NCBI RefSeq assembly: GCF_900186465.1
Contig: NZ_LT891958.1
Location: 62,001-126,000 of the forward strand
DNA: 64,000 nucleotides
Source: Centipeda felix
Lineage (GTDB): Bacteria > Bacillota > Negativicutes > Selenomonadales > Selenomonadaceae
Direction: 5' to 3'
Made by a program: the position numbers and the translations under genes
The notes under the pieces: model-generated
Database searches by the model: none
Seen by the model: only the letters and a program-made list of their open reading frames with translations
What the model was told of the DNA's origin: nothing
Part shown: positions 26,513 to 35,063 of the stretch, one piece after another
Position numbering within the stretch: position 1 is the first letter of the stretch
Layout of the letters: the number at the start of each line of letters is the position of its first letter

Positions 26513-28300
26513 CTACATCCCACTCTCCTTTTTCTGCTCCTCCTCTGCTTCCCTCGCCTTCTTCTCTTCCTTTTTACGCTCCTTGTAGGCACGCGCATCG
26601 ATTCTTTCCAAATAGCTGTCGGGGATGCGGGCGACCGCCTTCGGCTCGACCGCATAGAGTTTTTTGTAGTAGTCCTCTGCCGCATCACCGTTGCCCATCT
26701 CATCGTAGATCTCTGCGGCGATCAGATACCCATAGGGGCTCTTTGCATCCACCTCGATCGCCTTCAATGCGTCGGCAAGTGCGCCGTCACGCTCACCGAG
26801 CATGCGCCGTACATCCGCACGGTTGACCCACGTGAGGACGTCTGTCGGAGCATCGGCGACACCGCGGTCGGCATCGGCGTGGGCGCGGTCAGCGTCGCCC
26901 AGCACAGCATAGGCACGTGCACGAATGACATAGCTGAGGGCAGGCTTGTCGTCGTGCGCCGCACCAAAGACACGCGCCATCAGCATGAGGGCACGCGTTC
27001 CGTCGCCATAGTCACTGTAGGCGTCGCTGTTCTCGCGTATTTTATCAATCGCCTTCGCATCGGCGCTCTCAACCGCCGCATGCTCCGCCTCGCGTTCTGC
27101 GGCACGCGCCTGCTCCGTGCTGCGCAGCCTCTCCCGAGCGCCGCTCGTCGTCTCCCCGACGTACGCATCCCCAACGAGAGCGATGAGCTGTGCCCCCGCC
27201 TTGGCTTTCTCCACCAGGGGCAGGAGTGCCGAATTGATCCGGGCGTCGCCGCGCATCGATACGCCGCCGCCGCGCGTCAGAGCGAGCCCCCAGTCCGCTG
27301 CTGTATCATAGTCGTGAAAGGCACGGGCTAATGCGCCTGCAGCGAGATAGGCGTTCTCGGGACTGTTGTCATAGTCCTCATCCGTCTGTCTCGCCGTGAG
27401 GAGCGGCGTACCGTCGATGCAGACCGTCCGCCGATCCGTCACCGTCACGTGCCCCGCACTGTATGCCGTAAGCATCTCCGCGAGCTTTGCCTCACGCCGC
27501 TCTGTCGCAGGATGATCGGAGAAATCGTCCTGCGGGAGGTCCTTGTCCTTTGGGTTCTGGTACTCGCGCAGATCCTGTGTCACATACGTCAGATAGTAGC
27601 CCATGCGCGCCATCGCCGCCGCCCCGCCGCCGGGGTTAAACCCCGCACTCGTCATGATGTGGAAGCCGCCCTCGTCTGCCTCGTACTCTGTGGGCAGAGT
27701 GATATTTTTGGCAATGGAGTAGCCCGCCAGTGCGTTGAGCTTGTTCCAGTCCATCAGCCCCGCATCCATGTTGAGAAAACTCAGCCCGTAGTACTGCGCC
27801 GCCGCCTTCGCATAGTTGTGTGCACTGTGCTGGCGGATGCCGTGCGTCATCTCATGCCCGAGCACCGCCGCGAGCTCATCCTCGCTGCCGTTCAGCCCAC
27901 GGATCAGCCCGCAGTTGATGCTCACATAGTCCGTCGGATAGCACGCCGCGTTAAAGATGGGACTGTCGTTCACCGCCCATACAAAGGGAAGCGAGTTCAC
28001 ACGGAGCACATAGTCTCCGTCCCGCACGAGCCGCTGCATCACATGATCGACCAGTGCAATATCGCGTGCATTTCGTGCACGTCCGTTTTCCTCTATATCC
28101 TGTCGCTCGCTCTCATGCTGCGCATGAACATCGTTGCCGAGCGCGAGCACCGCACCGAGTGCCGAGTGGTACGCGCCGAGCACGCCGAGTGCCTGCGCCG
28201 CAATCCCCCACGCGTCAATCGCCTCCGCGCGCATCGGCGAGAGCAGCAGTCCGCCTCCGATCACTAGGGCGGAGCATGCTGCGAGAATTCTCTTTCGCAT
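26513..28300 (-). CDS. Secreted M48-family zinc metalloprotease with TPR-like C-terminal half
   Basis: 595 residues from ATG 28300, behind GGGAGTG. A signal peptide ends around MRAEA, so the protein is exported to the periplasm. The M48 domain holds the zinc-binding HEMTH near residue 147 and the third ligand in EYEADEGG near 203. The C-terminal half is Ala-rich and helical with repeated TPR-like units (YVIRARAYAVLGDADRAHADADRG, DVLTWVNRADVRRMLGERDGALADALKAIE). The plan is like BepA/YfgC, which guards outer-membrane protein assembly. That role is an inference, and it fits a cell with an outer membrane. Confidence 0.88.
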   Translation of the reverse strand: MRKRILAACSALVIGGGLLLSPMRAEAIDAWGIAAQALGVLGAYHSALGAVLALGNDVHAQHESERQDIEENGRARNARDIALVDHVMQRLVRDGDYVLRVNSLPFVWAVNDSPIFNAACYPTDYVSINCGLIRGLNGSEDELAAVLGHEMTHGIRQHSAHNYAKAAAQYYGLSFLNMDAGLMDWNKLNALAGYSIAKNITLPTEYEADEGGFHIMTSAGFNPGGGAAAMARMGYYLTYVTQDLREYQNPKDKDLPQDDFSDHPATERREAKLAEMLTAYSAGHVTVTDRRTVCIDGTPLLTARQTDEDYDNSPENAYLAAGALARAFHDYDTAADWGLALTRGGGVSMRGDARINSALLPLVEKAKAGAQLIALVGDAYVGETTSGARERLRSTEQARAAEREAEHAAVESADAKAIDKIRENSDAYSDYGDGTRALMLMARVFGAAHDDKPALSYVIRARAYAVLGDADRAHADADRGVADAPTDVLTWVNRADVRRMLGERDGALADALKAIEVDAKSPYGYLIAAEIYDEMGNGDAAEDYYKKLYAVEPKAVARIPDSYLERIDARAYKERKKEEKKAREAEEEQKKESGM

Positions 28301-28322
28301 CCGATCACTCCCTTCGATTGGC

Positions 28323-28331
28323 ACTATACCA
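28323..28331 (-). promoter_or_regulatory. Extended -10 promoter of the M48 gene
   Basis: On the minus strand TGG followed by TATAGT. No clear -35 is seen. Transcription would start about 16 bases before the start codon. Confidence 0.45.
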
Positions 28332-28458
28332 TGACAATCTTATTTTCTGCTGAAAGCGATTTGGGGCAGAGGAGCGATGGAATAAACAACATGATATATA
28401 TGCAAAGCCAGTATATCTCTCCTCTCCAACAAAAAAGACAGCGCAGGGCTGTCATATA

Positions 28459-28467
28459 TGATATAAT
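28459..28467 (+). promoter_or_regulatory. Extended -10 promoter of the small toxin gene
   Basis: TGA followed by a perfect TATAAT (28462-28467). The -35 is poor. A small inverted repeat GACAGC/GCTGTC lies just upstream. Confidence 0.6.
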
Positions 28468-28529
28468 GTCGTTAGGTGCTACCAAGACGGTAGGCGGTCA
28501 ATCTTAGCCCCTGAAGGGGGGCGAAGCCT

Positions 28530-28598
28530 ATGGAACTATACGACTTTTTGGCGTTAGTATTCATGGTGACGATTTGCATCGTTGCATTAAAGGCATAA
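28530..28598 (+). CDS. 22-residue hydrophobic peptide, putative type I toxin
   Basis: ATG 28530 to TAA 28596-28598. The peptide starts MELYDFLALVF and ends CIVALKA: a charged N terminus, one membrane-spanning stretch and a Lys near the end. Its size and layout are those of Fst-like or 'holin-like' type I toxins. The ribosome site AAGGGG sits inside a small hairpin (GCCCC 28507-28511 with GGGGC 28518-28522) that would restrain translation. It has its own promoter and a strong hairpin right after the stop, and a perfect antisense promoter faces it. I recognise the arrangement, not a named family member. Confidence 0.7.
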   Translation: MELYDFLALVFMVTICIVALKA

Positions 28599-28681
28599 GA
28601 ACCTCCGCCTGACCCTGAGAAGTTAGCGGAGGTTCTCGTTTAACAAGTCGGGGCTGACCGTCTACCGGCAGCACCTTTTCT
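28595..28681 (-). ncRNA. Antisense antitoxin RNA (predicted)
   Basis: It starts near 28681 from the promoter at 28688-28716 and should end after the shared hairpin, about 90 nt in all. Its 3' part is fully complementary to the end of the toxin message. Its 5' end (GGTGCTGCCGGTAGACGGTC) closely resembles the 5' end of the toxin message, and its AGCCCC could pair with the toxin ribosome site. Existence and ends are predicted only. Confidence 0.6.
28598..28636. terminator. Shared bidirectional hairpin of the toxin-antitoxin locus
   Basis: AGAACCTCCGC (28598-28608) pairs perfectly with GCGGAGGTTCT (28626-28636). It directly follows the toxin stop and would end both converging RNAs. Confidence 0.75.
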
Positions 28682-28687
28682 GTATTT

Positions 28688-28716
28688 ATTATATGACACA
28701 TTCCCGCTGCCGTCAA
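28688..28716 (-). promoter_or_regulatory. Promoter of the antitoxin RNA
   Basis: On the minus strand TTGACG (28716-28711), a 17-base spacer and a perfect TATAAT (28693-28688). This is one of the strongest promoters in the window, yet no gene lies behind it on that strand. Confidence 0.8.
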
Positions 28717-28789
28717 CTCCTATGCGTAGTCTGTCACGCCATTATAAGTTGTAAAATAAATTAACAAAAGCATATTTGTGGCGCAACTA

Positions 28790-28798
28790 TGGTATAAT
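28790..28798 (+). promoter_or_regulatory. Extended -10 promoter of the nitroreductase gene
   Basis: TGG followed by a perfect TATAAT (28793-28798). No good -35 is seen. It lies about 30 bases ahead of the start codon. Confidence 0.55.
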
Positions 28799-28826
28799 GA
28801 AATCATCGATGAAAAGGAGGATCACC

Positions 28827-29339
28827 ATGGAATTTAACGAACTCATCCGCGAACGCTTTTCCTGCCGTGCCCTTTCCGACAAGGAAATCCCGCACGAATC
28901 CATGAACCGTATTTTTGAGGCGGCACGTGTCGCCCCCACAGCCGTCAATCGCCAGCCGTTCAAGATCTGGGCCATCGAAAGCCCCGCCGCGCGTGCAAAG
29001 CTCGCCGAGACGACAAGCTACACCTTCGGTGCCGGCGTCTTTCTCGTCATCGGCAGCAAGGTGGACGAGGCGTGGGTGCGCCCCGACGACGATCTGAATT
29101 TTGCCGATGTGGACGCCGCCATCGTCGCGACACATATCATGCTCGCCATCCACAACGAAGGCCTGCGCGCAACATGGGTTGGCAAGTTCAACACGCCGAA
29201 ACTCAAGGAGCTGTTCCCCGTCATGGAGGGCTACAACCTCATCGCGCTCTTCCCTGTCGGCTATCCGACGGAAAAGGGTGTCCCCTCCCCACGCCACAAG
29301 GAGCGCAAGAGTGCCGTGGACATCGTACAGGTACTTTAG
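28827..29339 (+). CDS. Nitroreductase-family flavoprotein
   Basis: 170 residues from ATG 28827, behind AAAAGGAGG. The N-terminal IRERFSCRALSDKEI and AARVAPTAVNRQP are the FMN-binding motifs of the short nitroreductase group. The C-terminal LFPVGYPTEKGVPSPRHKERKS is also typical. It is a cytoplasmic NAD(P)H-dependent reductase of nitro, quinone or related compounds; the natural substrate is unknown. It stands alone with its own promoter, and a shared terminator separates it from enolase. Confidence 0.9.
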   Translation: MEFNELIRERFSCRALSDKEIPHESMNRIFEAARVAPTAVNRQPFKIWAIESPAARAKLAETTSYTFGAGVFLVIGSKVDEAWVRPDDDLNFADVDAAIVATHIMLAIHNEGLRATWVGKFNTPKLKELFPVMEGYNLIALFPVGYPTEKGVPSPRHKERKSAVDIVQVL

Positions 29340-29357
29340 GGACAGCAAACCACATAC

Positions 29358-29387
29358 AAAAATCCCCACCCTAGGGTGGGGATTTTT
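29358..29387. terminator. Bidirectional terminator between nitroreductase and enolase
   Basis: AAAAATCCCCACCC and GGGTGGGGATTTTT form a perfect 14-bp stem with a two-base centre, with T-runs on both strands. Confidence 0.9.
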
Positions 29388-29406
29388 GTATCCGCAAAGG
29401 ATCTTC

Positions 29407-30723
<1,317 letters not shown>

Positions 30724-30790
30724 TCATCACCATAACGAAAGGATATCCCTTCCGAATACGCCAATTCCCAGGCGCATCCTTCTCTGTGAT

Positions 30791-30819
30791 ATTATACGTT
30801 CTTTCTTGCCAAAAATCAA
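30791..30819 (-). promoter_or_regulatory. Promoter of eno
   Basis: On the minus strand TTGATT (30819-30814), a 17-base spacer and a perfect TATAAT (30796-30791). It leaves a leader of about 75 bases. Confidence 0.75.
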
Positions 30820-30944
30820 TGCAGTAGCACCTCATGCCGGAACTTCCTTAAAAATTTTTTAAGAAAGCACGAAAACACTCAGAAGAACCTTGATGCAAGA
30901 ATAAACGACACGTATTTGATATTATTAGTGTATATTTTTTTCTA

Positions 30945-30966
30945 TTGTGTGACCTAGGTTACACAA
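30945..30966. promoter_or_regulatory. CRP/FNR-like palindrome upstream of the candidate small RNA
   Basis: A 22-base near-perfect palindrome, with only one symmetric pair not matching. Its core TGTGA, six bases, TTACA is one base from the CRP consensus. The centre (30955.5) lies about 41 bases before the expected start of the RNA that follows, the class II activator position. Confidence 0.55.
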
Positions 30967-30979
30967 TTTTCAAACAAAA

Positions 30980-30990
30980 TATGATAAAAT
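30980..30990 (+). promoter_or_regulatory. -10 region of the candidate small RNA
   Basis: Overlapping TATGAT (30980-30985) and TAAAAT (30985-30990), with no good -35. This fits an activator-dependent promoter under the palindrome just upstream. Confidence 0.45.
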
Positions 30991-30993
30991 ACG

Positions 30994-31190
30994 AAGTGTC
31001 AACGGGGAATACGAAACGTCCTCCCCGACATCTTTCCCCCCCGTTGATCATCCCTCTATGGGAACGTTTCCCTGCGTTCCTATTTGTAAGGCAAAATCCT
31101 TACATCCCATTTCTCAAGCCGCAGGTATTCCCAACCTGCGAGCATCCCTTTCCAGGAAAAAGAGCCGACCACCCTGTCGGCTCTTTTTCT
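30994..31190 (+). ncRNA. Candidate small regulatory RNA with C-rich unpaired segments
   Basis: About 195 nt with no convincing open frame. Five local hairpins can be drawn: 30999-31007 with 31039-31047 (9 bp), 31061-31066 with 31075-31080, 31085-31091 with 31098-31104 (perfect 7 bp), 31120-31126 with 31134-31140 (perfect 7 bp), and a terminator at 31157-31188. The loops and linkers repeat UCCC-type motifs (CATCCC, TTTCCC, ATTCCCA), the kind that pair with ribosome sites in RsaE/RoxS-like RNAs. The 5' and 3' ends do not pair with each other, so it is not 6S RNA. It is predicted only. Confidence 0.5.
31157..31188. terminator. Strong terminator between the candidate small RNA and the ZIP gene
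   Basis: AAAAAGAGCCGAC pairs with GTCGGCTCTTTTT around a six-base loop. It works on both strands, ending the plus-strand RNA and the ZIP message. Confidence 0.9.
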
Positions 31191-31198
31191 GTGCGTAT

Positions 31199-31978
31199 TT
31201 ATCCGAGCGCGACATCGAGCATCATCATGAGCGTAAAGCCCACTGCGAACGAGAGCACGCCGATGTTCGAGTGCTCTCCCTCGCTCATCTCCGGAATCAG
31301 TTCCTCCACCACGACGTAGATCATCGCGCCCGCCGCGAAGGAAAGTGCATAGGGCAGAATGGGCACGATGAGTGCCGTTGCAAGCACGGTCAGCACGCCG
31401 CCGATCGGCTCGACCGCCCCCGAGAGGACGCCGCCCGCAAAGGCGCGCCACTTTCCCATCCCCGCCGCACGCAGCGGCATCGAGATGATCGCCCCCTCGG
31501 GAAAGTTCTGGATGGCAATACCGAGGGAGAGCGCGAGCGCAGCGCCAAGCGTAATGCCCTCGCTGCCGCTCAGCCAGCCCGCGTAGATCGCACCGACGGC
31601 CATCCCCTCGGGGATATTGTGCAGGGTCACGGCGAGGACGAGCATCGTCGTCCGCGAAAGGCGGCTGTGCGGTCCCTCCGCCTGCTGCGCATTCATGTGC
31701 AGATGTGGAATAATGTGATCGAGGACGAGGAGAAAAAGCGTCCCCGCCCAGAAGCCGACGACGGCAGGAACAAAGGCAAACTGCCCGAGATCAGCAGAAC
31801 CCTCCATCGCAGGGATGAGAAGGCTCCAGACCGATGCCGCCACCATGACGCCCGCAGCAAAGCCCGTCAGCCCACGCTGCACGCTGCGGTTGAGTGTATC
31901 CTTCAGGAAGAAAACACAACCGGCACCGAGTGCCGTCCCGAGAAAGGGGATCATGAGTCCCTCAAAAACATCTGACAT
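31199..31978 (-). CDS. ZIP-family divalent metal transporter
   Basis: 259 residues with about eight membrane spans. The HNIPEG motif in the fourth span and a second EG-containing helix (NFPEGAIISMPL) carry the metal-binding residues of the ZIP family, closest to the GufA/ZupT group. It probably imports zinc or another divalent metal through the inner membrane. An AGAGGTGATG-type site leads into the ATG. The promoter overlaps an AT-rich stretch with a GATAAT-like word, a possible metal-regulator site (weak). It is a single gene. Confidence 0.92.
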   Translation of the reverse strand: MSDVFEGLMIPFLGTALGAGCVFFLKDTLNRSVQRGLTGFAAGVMVAASVWSLLIPAMEGSADLGQFAFVPAVVGFWAGTLFLLVLDHIIPHLHMNAQQAEGPHSRLSRTTMLVLAVTLHNIPEGMAVGAIYAGWLSGSEGITLGAALALSLGIAIQNFPEGAIISMPLRAAGMGKWRAFAGGVLSGAVEPIGGVLTVLATALIVPILPYALSFAAGAMIYVVVEELIPEMSEGEHSNIGVLSFAVGFTLMMMLDVALG

Positions 31979-31998
31979 AGCATCACCTCTTTATGAAA

Positions 31999-32027
31999 AG
32001 TATATCAGATGATTAGGTTAGTATCAA
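31999..32027 (-). promoter_or_regulatory. Promoter of the ZIP transporter
   Basis: On the minus strand TTGATA (32027-32022), a 17-base spacer and TATACT (32004-31999) with an extended TGA before it. Confidence 0.65.
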
Positions 32028-32046
32028 TGATAATTCTTCTCATTTA

Positions 32047-32358
32047 TTACGGCATCTTATGATAGTCTATGGCCCCGCCATAGCAATCGCAGAGTTTCTG
32101 CGCGTATGGATCATGTTCCTCGTCGAAATTTTTTACGGCGATTGTGCCCAAGGAATATCGTTTGTAGAGAACAGATCTGGGAATCACCATGCCGCGGTCA
32201 ATCACCTGTTCTTTTAGATCCATCAGCTGCGCATAAATCACCTCATACATGGCAACGTCAGGAGACATCCTCCGCAGCTGATCTGTTTCTGCCATCGCCT
32301 GTGCCATGATCTCCTGATAATATGCCTTGGTTCTCCGCGCACTGAGTCTGATATACAT
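32047..32358 (-). CDS. Unknown 103-residue protein
   Basis: It starts at ATG 32358 with AAAGGAAC upstream. The sequence is soluble and mixed alpha/beta in character: a basic N terminus (MYIRLSARRTKAYYQEIM), then a helical part (QLRRMSPDVAMYEVIYAQLMDLKEQVIDRGMVIP) and a C-terminal CDCYGG. No signal peptide, membrane span or familiar motif is visible. It follows the terminator of the response-regulator operon, and I see no clear promoter of its own. I do not recognise it. Confidence 0.65.
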   Translation of the reverse strand: MYIRLSARRTKAYYQEIMAQAMAETDQLRRMSPDVAMYEVIYAQLMDLKEQVIDRGMVIPRSVLYKRYSLGTIAVKNFDEEHDPYAQKLCDCYGGAIDYHKMP

Positions 32359-32384
32359 AGTTCCTTTCTCTCCATCGAACAGGC

Positions 32385-32422
32385 AAAAAACGGCACGCTG
32401 CTCCTGTGCGTGCGTGCCGTTT
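32385..32422 (-). terminator. Terminator of the secretin/response-regulator operon
   Basis: AAACGGCACGC (32388-32398) pairs with GCGTGCCGTTT (32412-32422). On the minus strand the stem runs into six Ts. It lies just after the regulator stop codon. Confidence 0.85.
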
Positions 32423-32425
32423 CCT

Positions 32426-33097
32426 TTACTCCAACGAAACGATTTTATTCTTCAGTACGTAGACGAGTGCCTGCGTGCGGTCATTCACCTTCAGCTTGTG
32501 AAAGACGCTGGTGAGATGGTTCTTGACCGTCTTTTCGGAGAGCCCCAGCGCCTTGCCGATGTCCTGATTCGACAGCCCCTTTGCGATGCAGCCGAGCACG
32601 TCCATCTCGCGCGGGGTGAGGCGTTCCCCGCGGCTCTCGTCCCAGATTTCCTTCGCCATGCGCCCAACGTCGCCCGAGATCGCGGGCGTGCCAAAGAGGC
32701 GCTCGGCAAGCTTCGGATAGACGAAGGGATTGCCCTCGTTGACCATGTGGATTGCCTTGATGAGCACATTCGGCTCGACGTCCTTGAGCAGGTAGCCGAG
32801 TGCCCCGTTCTTCAGCATTTCGAGCACATAGTTATCACTGTCGTGGATTGTGAGCGCGATGATCTTCACGCGTGAGCGCGCCTGCTTCAGCTGCTTCGTC
32901 ACGTCCAGCCCCGTCAGCCCCGGCATATTGATATCGAGCAGGAGGATGTCGGGTTTGAGCATGAGCGTGCGCGCCAGTGCTTCCTGCCCGTCCTCTGCTT
33001 CTCCGACGACCTCGAGATCGTCTTCAAAATTTAGTACGCGCTTGATCCCCTGCCGCAAGAGCGCGTGGTCGTCTGCTAAGAGTATTCTGATTGCCAC
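32426..33097 (-). CDS. NarL/LuxR-family response regulator (orphan)
   Basis: 223 residues from GTG 33097, chosen because GAGGAG lies seven bases upstream and the protein then opens directly with IRILLADDHALLRQG. An alternative ATG at 33127 overlaps the secretin stop. The receiver domain has the acidic pair DD, the phospho-acceptor in KPDILLLDINMPG and the late Lys. The C-terminal LuxR helix-turn-helix is LTPREMDVLGCIAKGLSNQD followed by KTVKNHLTSVFHKL. No sensor kinase is adjacent. It follows the secretin gene by 29 bases, so it may control that system or respond to it. Confidence 0.9.
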   Translation of the reverse strand: MAIRILLADDHALLRQGIKRVLNFEDDLEVVGEAEDGQEALARTLMLKPDILLLDINMPGLTGLDVTKQLKQARSRVKIIALTIHDSDNYVLEMLKNGALGYLLKDVEPNVLIKAIHMVNEGNPFVYPKLAERLFGTPAISGDVGRMAKEIWDESRGERLTPREMDVLGCIAKGLSNQDIGKALGLSEKTVKNHLTSVFHKLKVNDRTQALVYVLKNKIVSLE

Positions 33098-33126
33098 CCT
33101 TGATCTCCTCTTTCCGTCGTATTTCA

Positions 33127-34413
33127 TCACTCGTCCAACACATGTGCTGTGAGAAAAATCATCAGTTCCGTCTCATTTCTGCTCGTCCGTACCGTGCGGA
33201 AGAATGCCCCCAAGAGCGGCAGGTCGCCGAGAAACGGAATCTTTGCGAGCGTACGCGACTCATCGCTGTCAATGAGCCCGCCGATCACCATCGTCTCGCC
33301 GTTTTTCAGGCGGACCGTGGTGTCCGCGCTCCGCTTTTGGAAACGATACGCCTTCAGATCGTCAACAAAAACAGGTGTACTGACCTCCGTGTGCACGCGT
33401 GCGACGATGTTGCCATCTGCCGTGACACGCGGCGTATAGCGTAGGATAATACCTGCCTCGCGGTACTCGATGCCGGTCGTCGTGACATTATTCGATGTCG
33501 TCACGACCGGCACGGGTACCTCCGCACCGATATTGATCAGTGCCTCACGCCCCTGCACGGTCGTCACATTCGGACGGGCAAGCATCTTTGCCTTGCCCTC
33601 CGAGACGAGTGCGCGGAGCGCCGCCGTGTAGTAGAACTCATACGGCATTCCCTCGGGTCCGCGTCCAAAGCGTATGACTCCGGGGGCACTCGTACCATCC
33701 ATCCCCGCATTGCGTCCGCTGACGTGCCAGCTGCCTGACACGTCGCGTGAGACGTCCGGGTACTGCGGCAGAGATGACCATGACCAGTCGATGCCGAGTT
33801 CCTTTGCCGCCCGCTTGGAGACAGCAACAACACGCGCCTCAAGCGACACCTGACGCGGTGCCGTGTCGAGTGCAGAAACGATCTCACGCACGGCACGAGC
33901 CTCCGACTCCGTACCGTAAAAGAGAAGCGTATTCGTCGCCGTATCCACAAGGACACGCTGCGGCGCATCGGAATCCGAGTCCTCATTTTCGCTCGTATCT
34001 TTATTATTTTTCGACACGATTGCGCGTTTTCCTTCACCCGTGAGGGATAAATTTGCCGCATGGGCGAGTTCCTCGGGATCAGCATAGCGGACGACATAGG
34101 TATGAACGCGCCGCTGTGCATCGCGCACCTCTGTGCCGACGGCCAGCCACACATCCCCATGCCGTTCAAGGTGGATCCCGCGAGCGGCGGCAATGAGATG
34201 CAGCACCTCCTCCGCCTCGCCCGTAAGATGCGCCGTTACCGTCCCCGTCACGCTGTCATCGACGATGAGCGGCAGATTCCCCATGCGCGCCGCCGCGAGG
34301 AGCACAGACCGCACATCGCCGCCCGTCACATCAACGGTCACGGATGCAGCAGAAACCGGTGCAGCAAAAAGCAGCAGTCCAAAGGACACAGCCCTGATGA
34401 TCCATCGCTTCAT
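33127..34413 (-). CDS. Secretin-family outer-membrane protein (PilQ/GspD-like, short)
   Basis: 428 residues with a signal peptide (ends APVSAA). An STN/N0-type domain follows (VDVTGGDVRSVLLAAARMGNLP), then a linker rich in acidic residues, an N1-like domain and the C-terminal secretin core: VSLEARVVAVSKRAAKELGIDW, AKMLARPNVTTVQGREALINIG, GETMVIGGLIDSD, IPFLGDLPLLGAFF. Secretins form gated outer-membrane pores for type IV pili or type II secretion. It is shorter than most PilQ proteins. It pairs with the PilP/GspC-like gene upstream (five-base gap); no other pilus or secretion gene is present here. Confidence 0.9.
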   Translation of the reverse strand: MKRWIIRAVSFGLLLFAAPVSAASVTVDVTGGDVRSVLLAAARMGNLPLIVDDSVTGTVTAHLTGEAEEVLHLIAAARGIHLERHGDVWLAVGTEVRDAQRRVHTYVVRYADPEELAHAANLSLTGEGKRAIVSKNNKDTSENEDSDSDAPQRVLVDTATNTLLFYGTESEARAVREIVSALDTAPRQVSLEARVVAVSKRAAKELGIDWSWSSLPQYPDVSRDVSGSWHVSGRNAGMDGTSAPGVIRFGRGPEGMPYEFYYTAALRALVSEGKAKMLARPNVTTVQGREALINIGAEVPVPVVTTSNNVTTTGIEYREAGIILRYTPRVTADGNIVARVHTEVSTPVFVDDLKAYRFQKRSADTTVRLKNGETMVIGGLIDSDESRTLAKIPFLGDLPLLGAFFRTVRTSRNETELMIFLTAHVLDE

Positions 34414-34418
34414 CCTAT

Positions 34419-34958
34419 TTACTCCCTCGTAAGCGTAATGACGCCATGCGCCGTGCGCAGTGTCGCCGTTCGCTCAGTTAGTGCGTCAAGGGTATAGCCA
34501 TGCCATGTATCGCCCGCAGCAAGCGCCGCGCTGTCCTTCCCTCTAGCGAGGATGGCGATCCTCCGTCCGTCTGCCCCCGTCACAATACCGCGCAGTACGA
34601 GCGGCGTCTCTGCCTTAGGCTGTGCCTGCGGCGGCAGCGGTGCAGCGGCAGGAGGGGGCTGCGACGGCAGCTTTTCCTCGTGCGGCTTTGGCGAAATTGG
34701 CATAGCCCCCGTCTCCCCCTCCGCTGCATGTGCCATGGTAAACGGGTTGTGCAGAACCCTGCCCTCCGCCGCAGCGGACAGCCCCTGCACCTCTGTCACG
34801 GACATATCGACATGGCTGACCGCAGGCGGCACAGGTGTCGGCAAAGGATCTTCATGGAGCATGGCACAGAGAGAAAGGAGTAGGAGTAGTCCCGCGCCGA
34901 CCGCCGCCTGCTGACGCCGATACCGCGCACTGAGATAGTCTTTCCAGCGTTCGAGCAC
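34419..34958 (-). CDS. PilP/GspC-like periplasmic partner of the secretin (tentative)
   Basis: 179 residues from GTG 34958, with GGAGG five bases upstream. The architecture is a basic N terminus, one membrane anchor near residues 17-33 (AAVGAGLLLLLSLCAML), a Pro-rich linker (PPPAAAPLPPQAQPK) and a small C-terminal beta domain (LVLRGIVTGADGRRIAIL). That plan, and a position immediately before a secretin gene, match inner-membrane GspC or PilP proteins that touch the secretin. Sequence similarity alone would not settle it. Confidence 0.6.
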   Translation of the reverse strand: MLERWKDYLSARYRRQQAAVGAGLLLLLSLCAMLHEDPLPTPVPPAVSHVDMSVTEVQGLSAAAEGRVLHNPFTMAHAAEGETGAMPISPKPHEEKLPSQPPPAAAPLPPQAQPKAETPLVLRGIVTGADGRRIAILARGKDSAALAAGDTWHGYTLDALTERTATLRTAHGVITLTRE

Positions 34959-34980
34959 GCATGCCTCCGATAAGCAAAGA

Positions 34981-35000
34981 GGGACTGCCGCTGCAGTCCC
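34981..35000 (-). other. Hairpin between pgi and the PilP/GspC-like gene
   Basis: GGGACTGC and GCAGTCCC form a perfect 8-bp stem with a four-base loop, and TCTTTGCTT follows on the minus strand. It could lower read-through from pgi into the secretin genes. It is a weak terminator at best. Confidence 0.4.
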
Positions 35001-35063
35001 CCCCAAAAAAACATATCCACACGCTCAGACGTGCGGTTCCCACACCGCATGCCTAAGGATTTT

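Noticed and set aside
30994-31190. 6S RNA or signal-recognition-particle RNA
   Set aside because: Length fits 6S, but the 5' and 3' ends do not pair into a closing stem and the hairpins are local. The SRP tetraloop region is also absent.
30945-31319. A 124-codon plus-strand open frame over the candidate small RNA
   Set aside because: It runs through the terminator into the antisense of the ZIP gene, lacks a ribosome site and has no protein-like composition.
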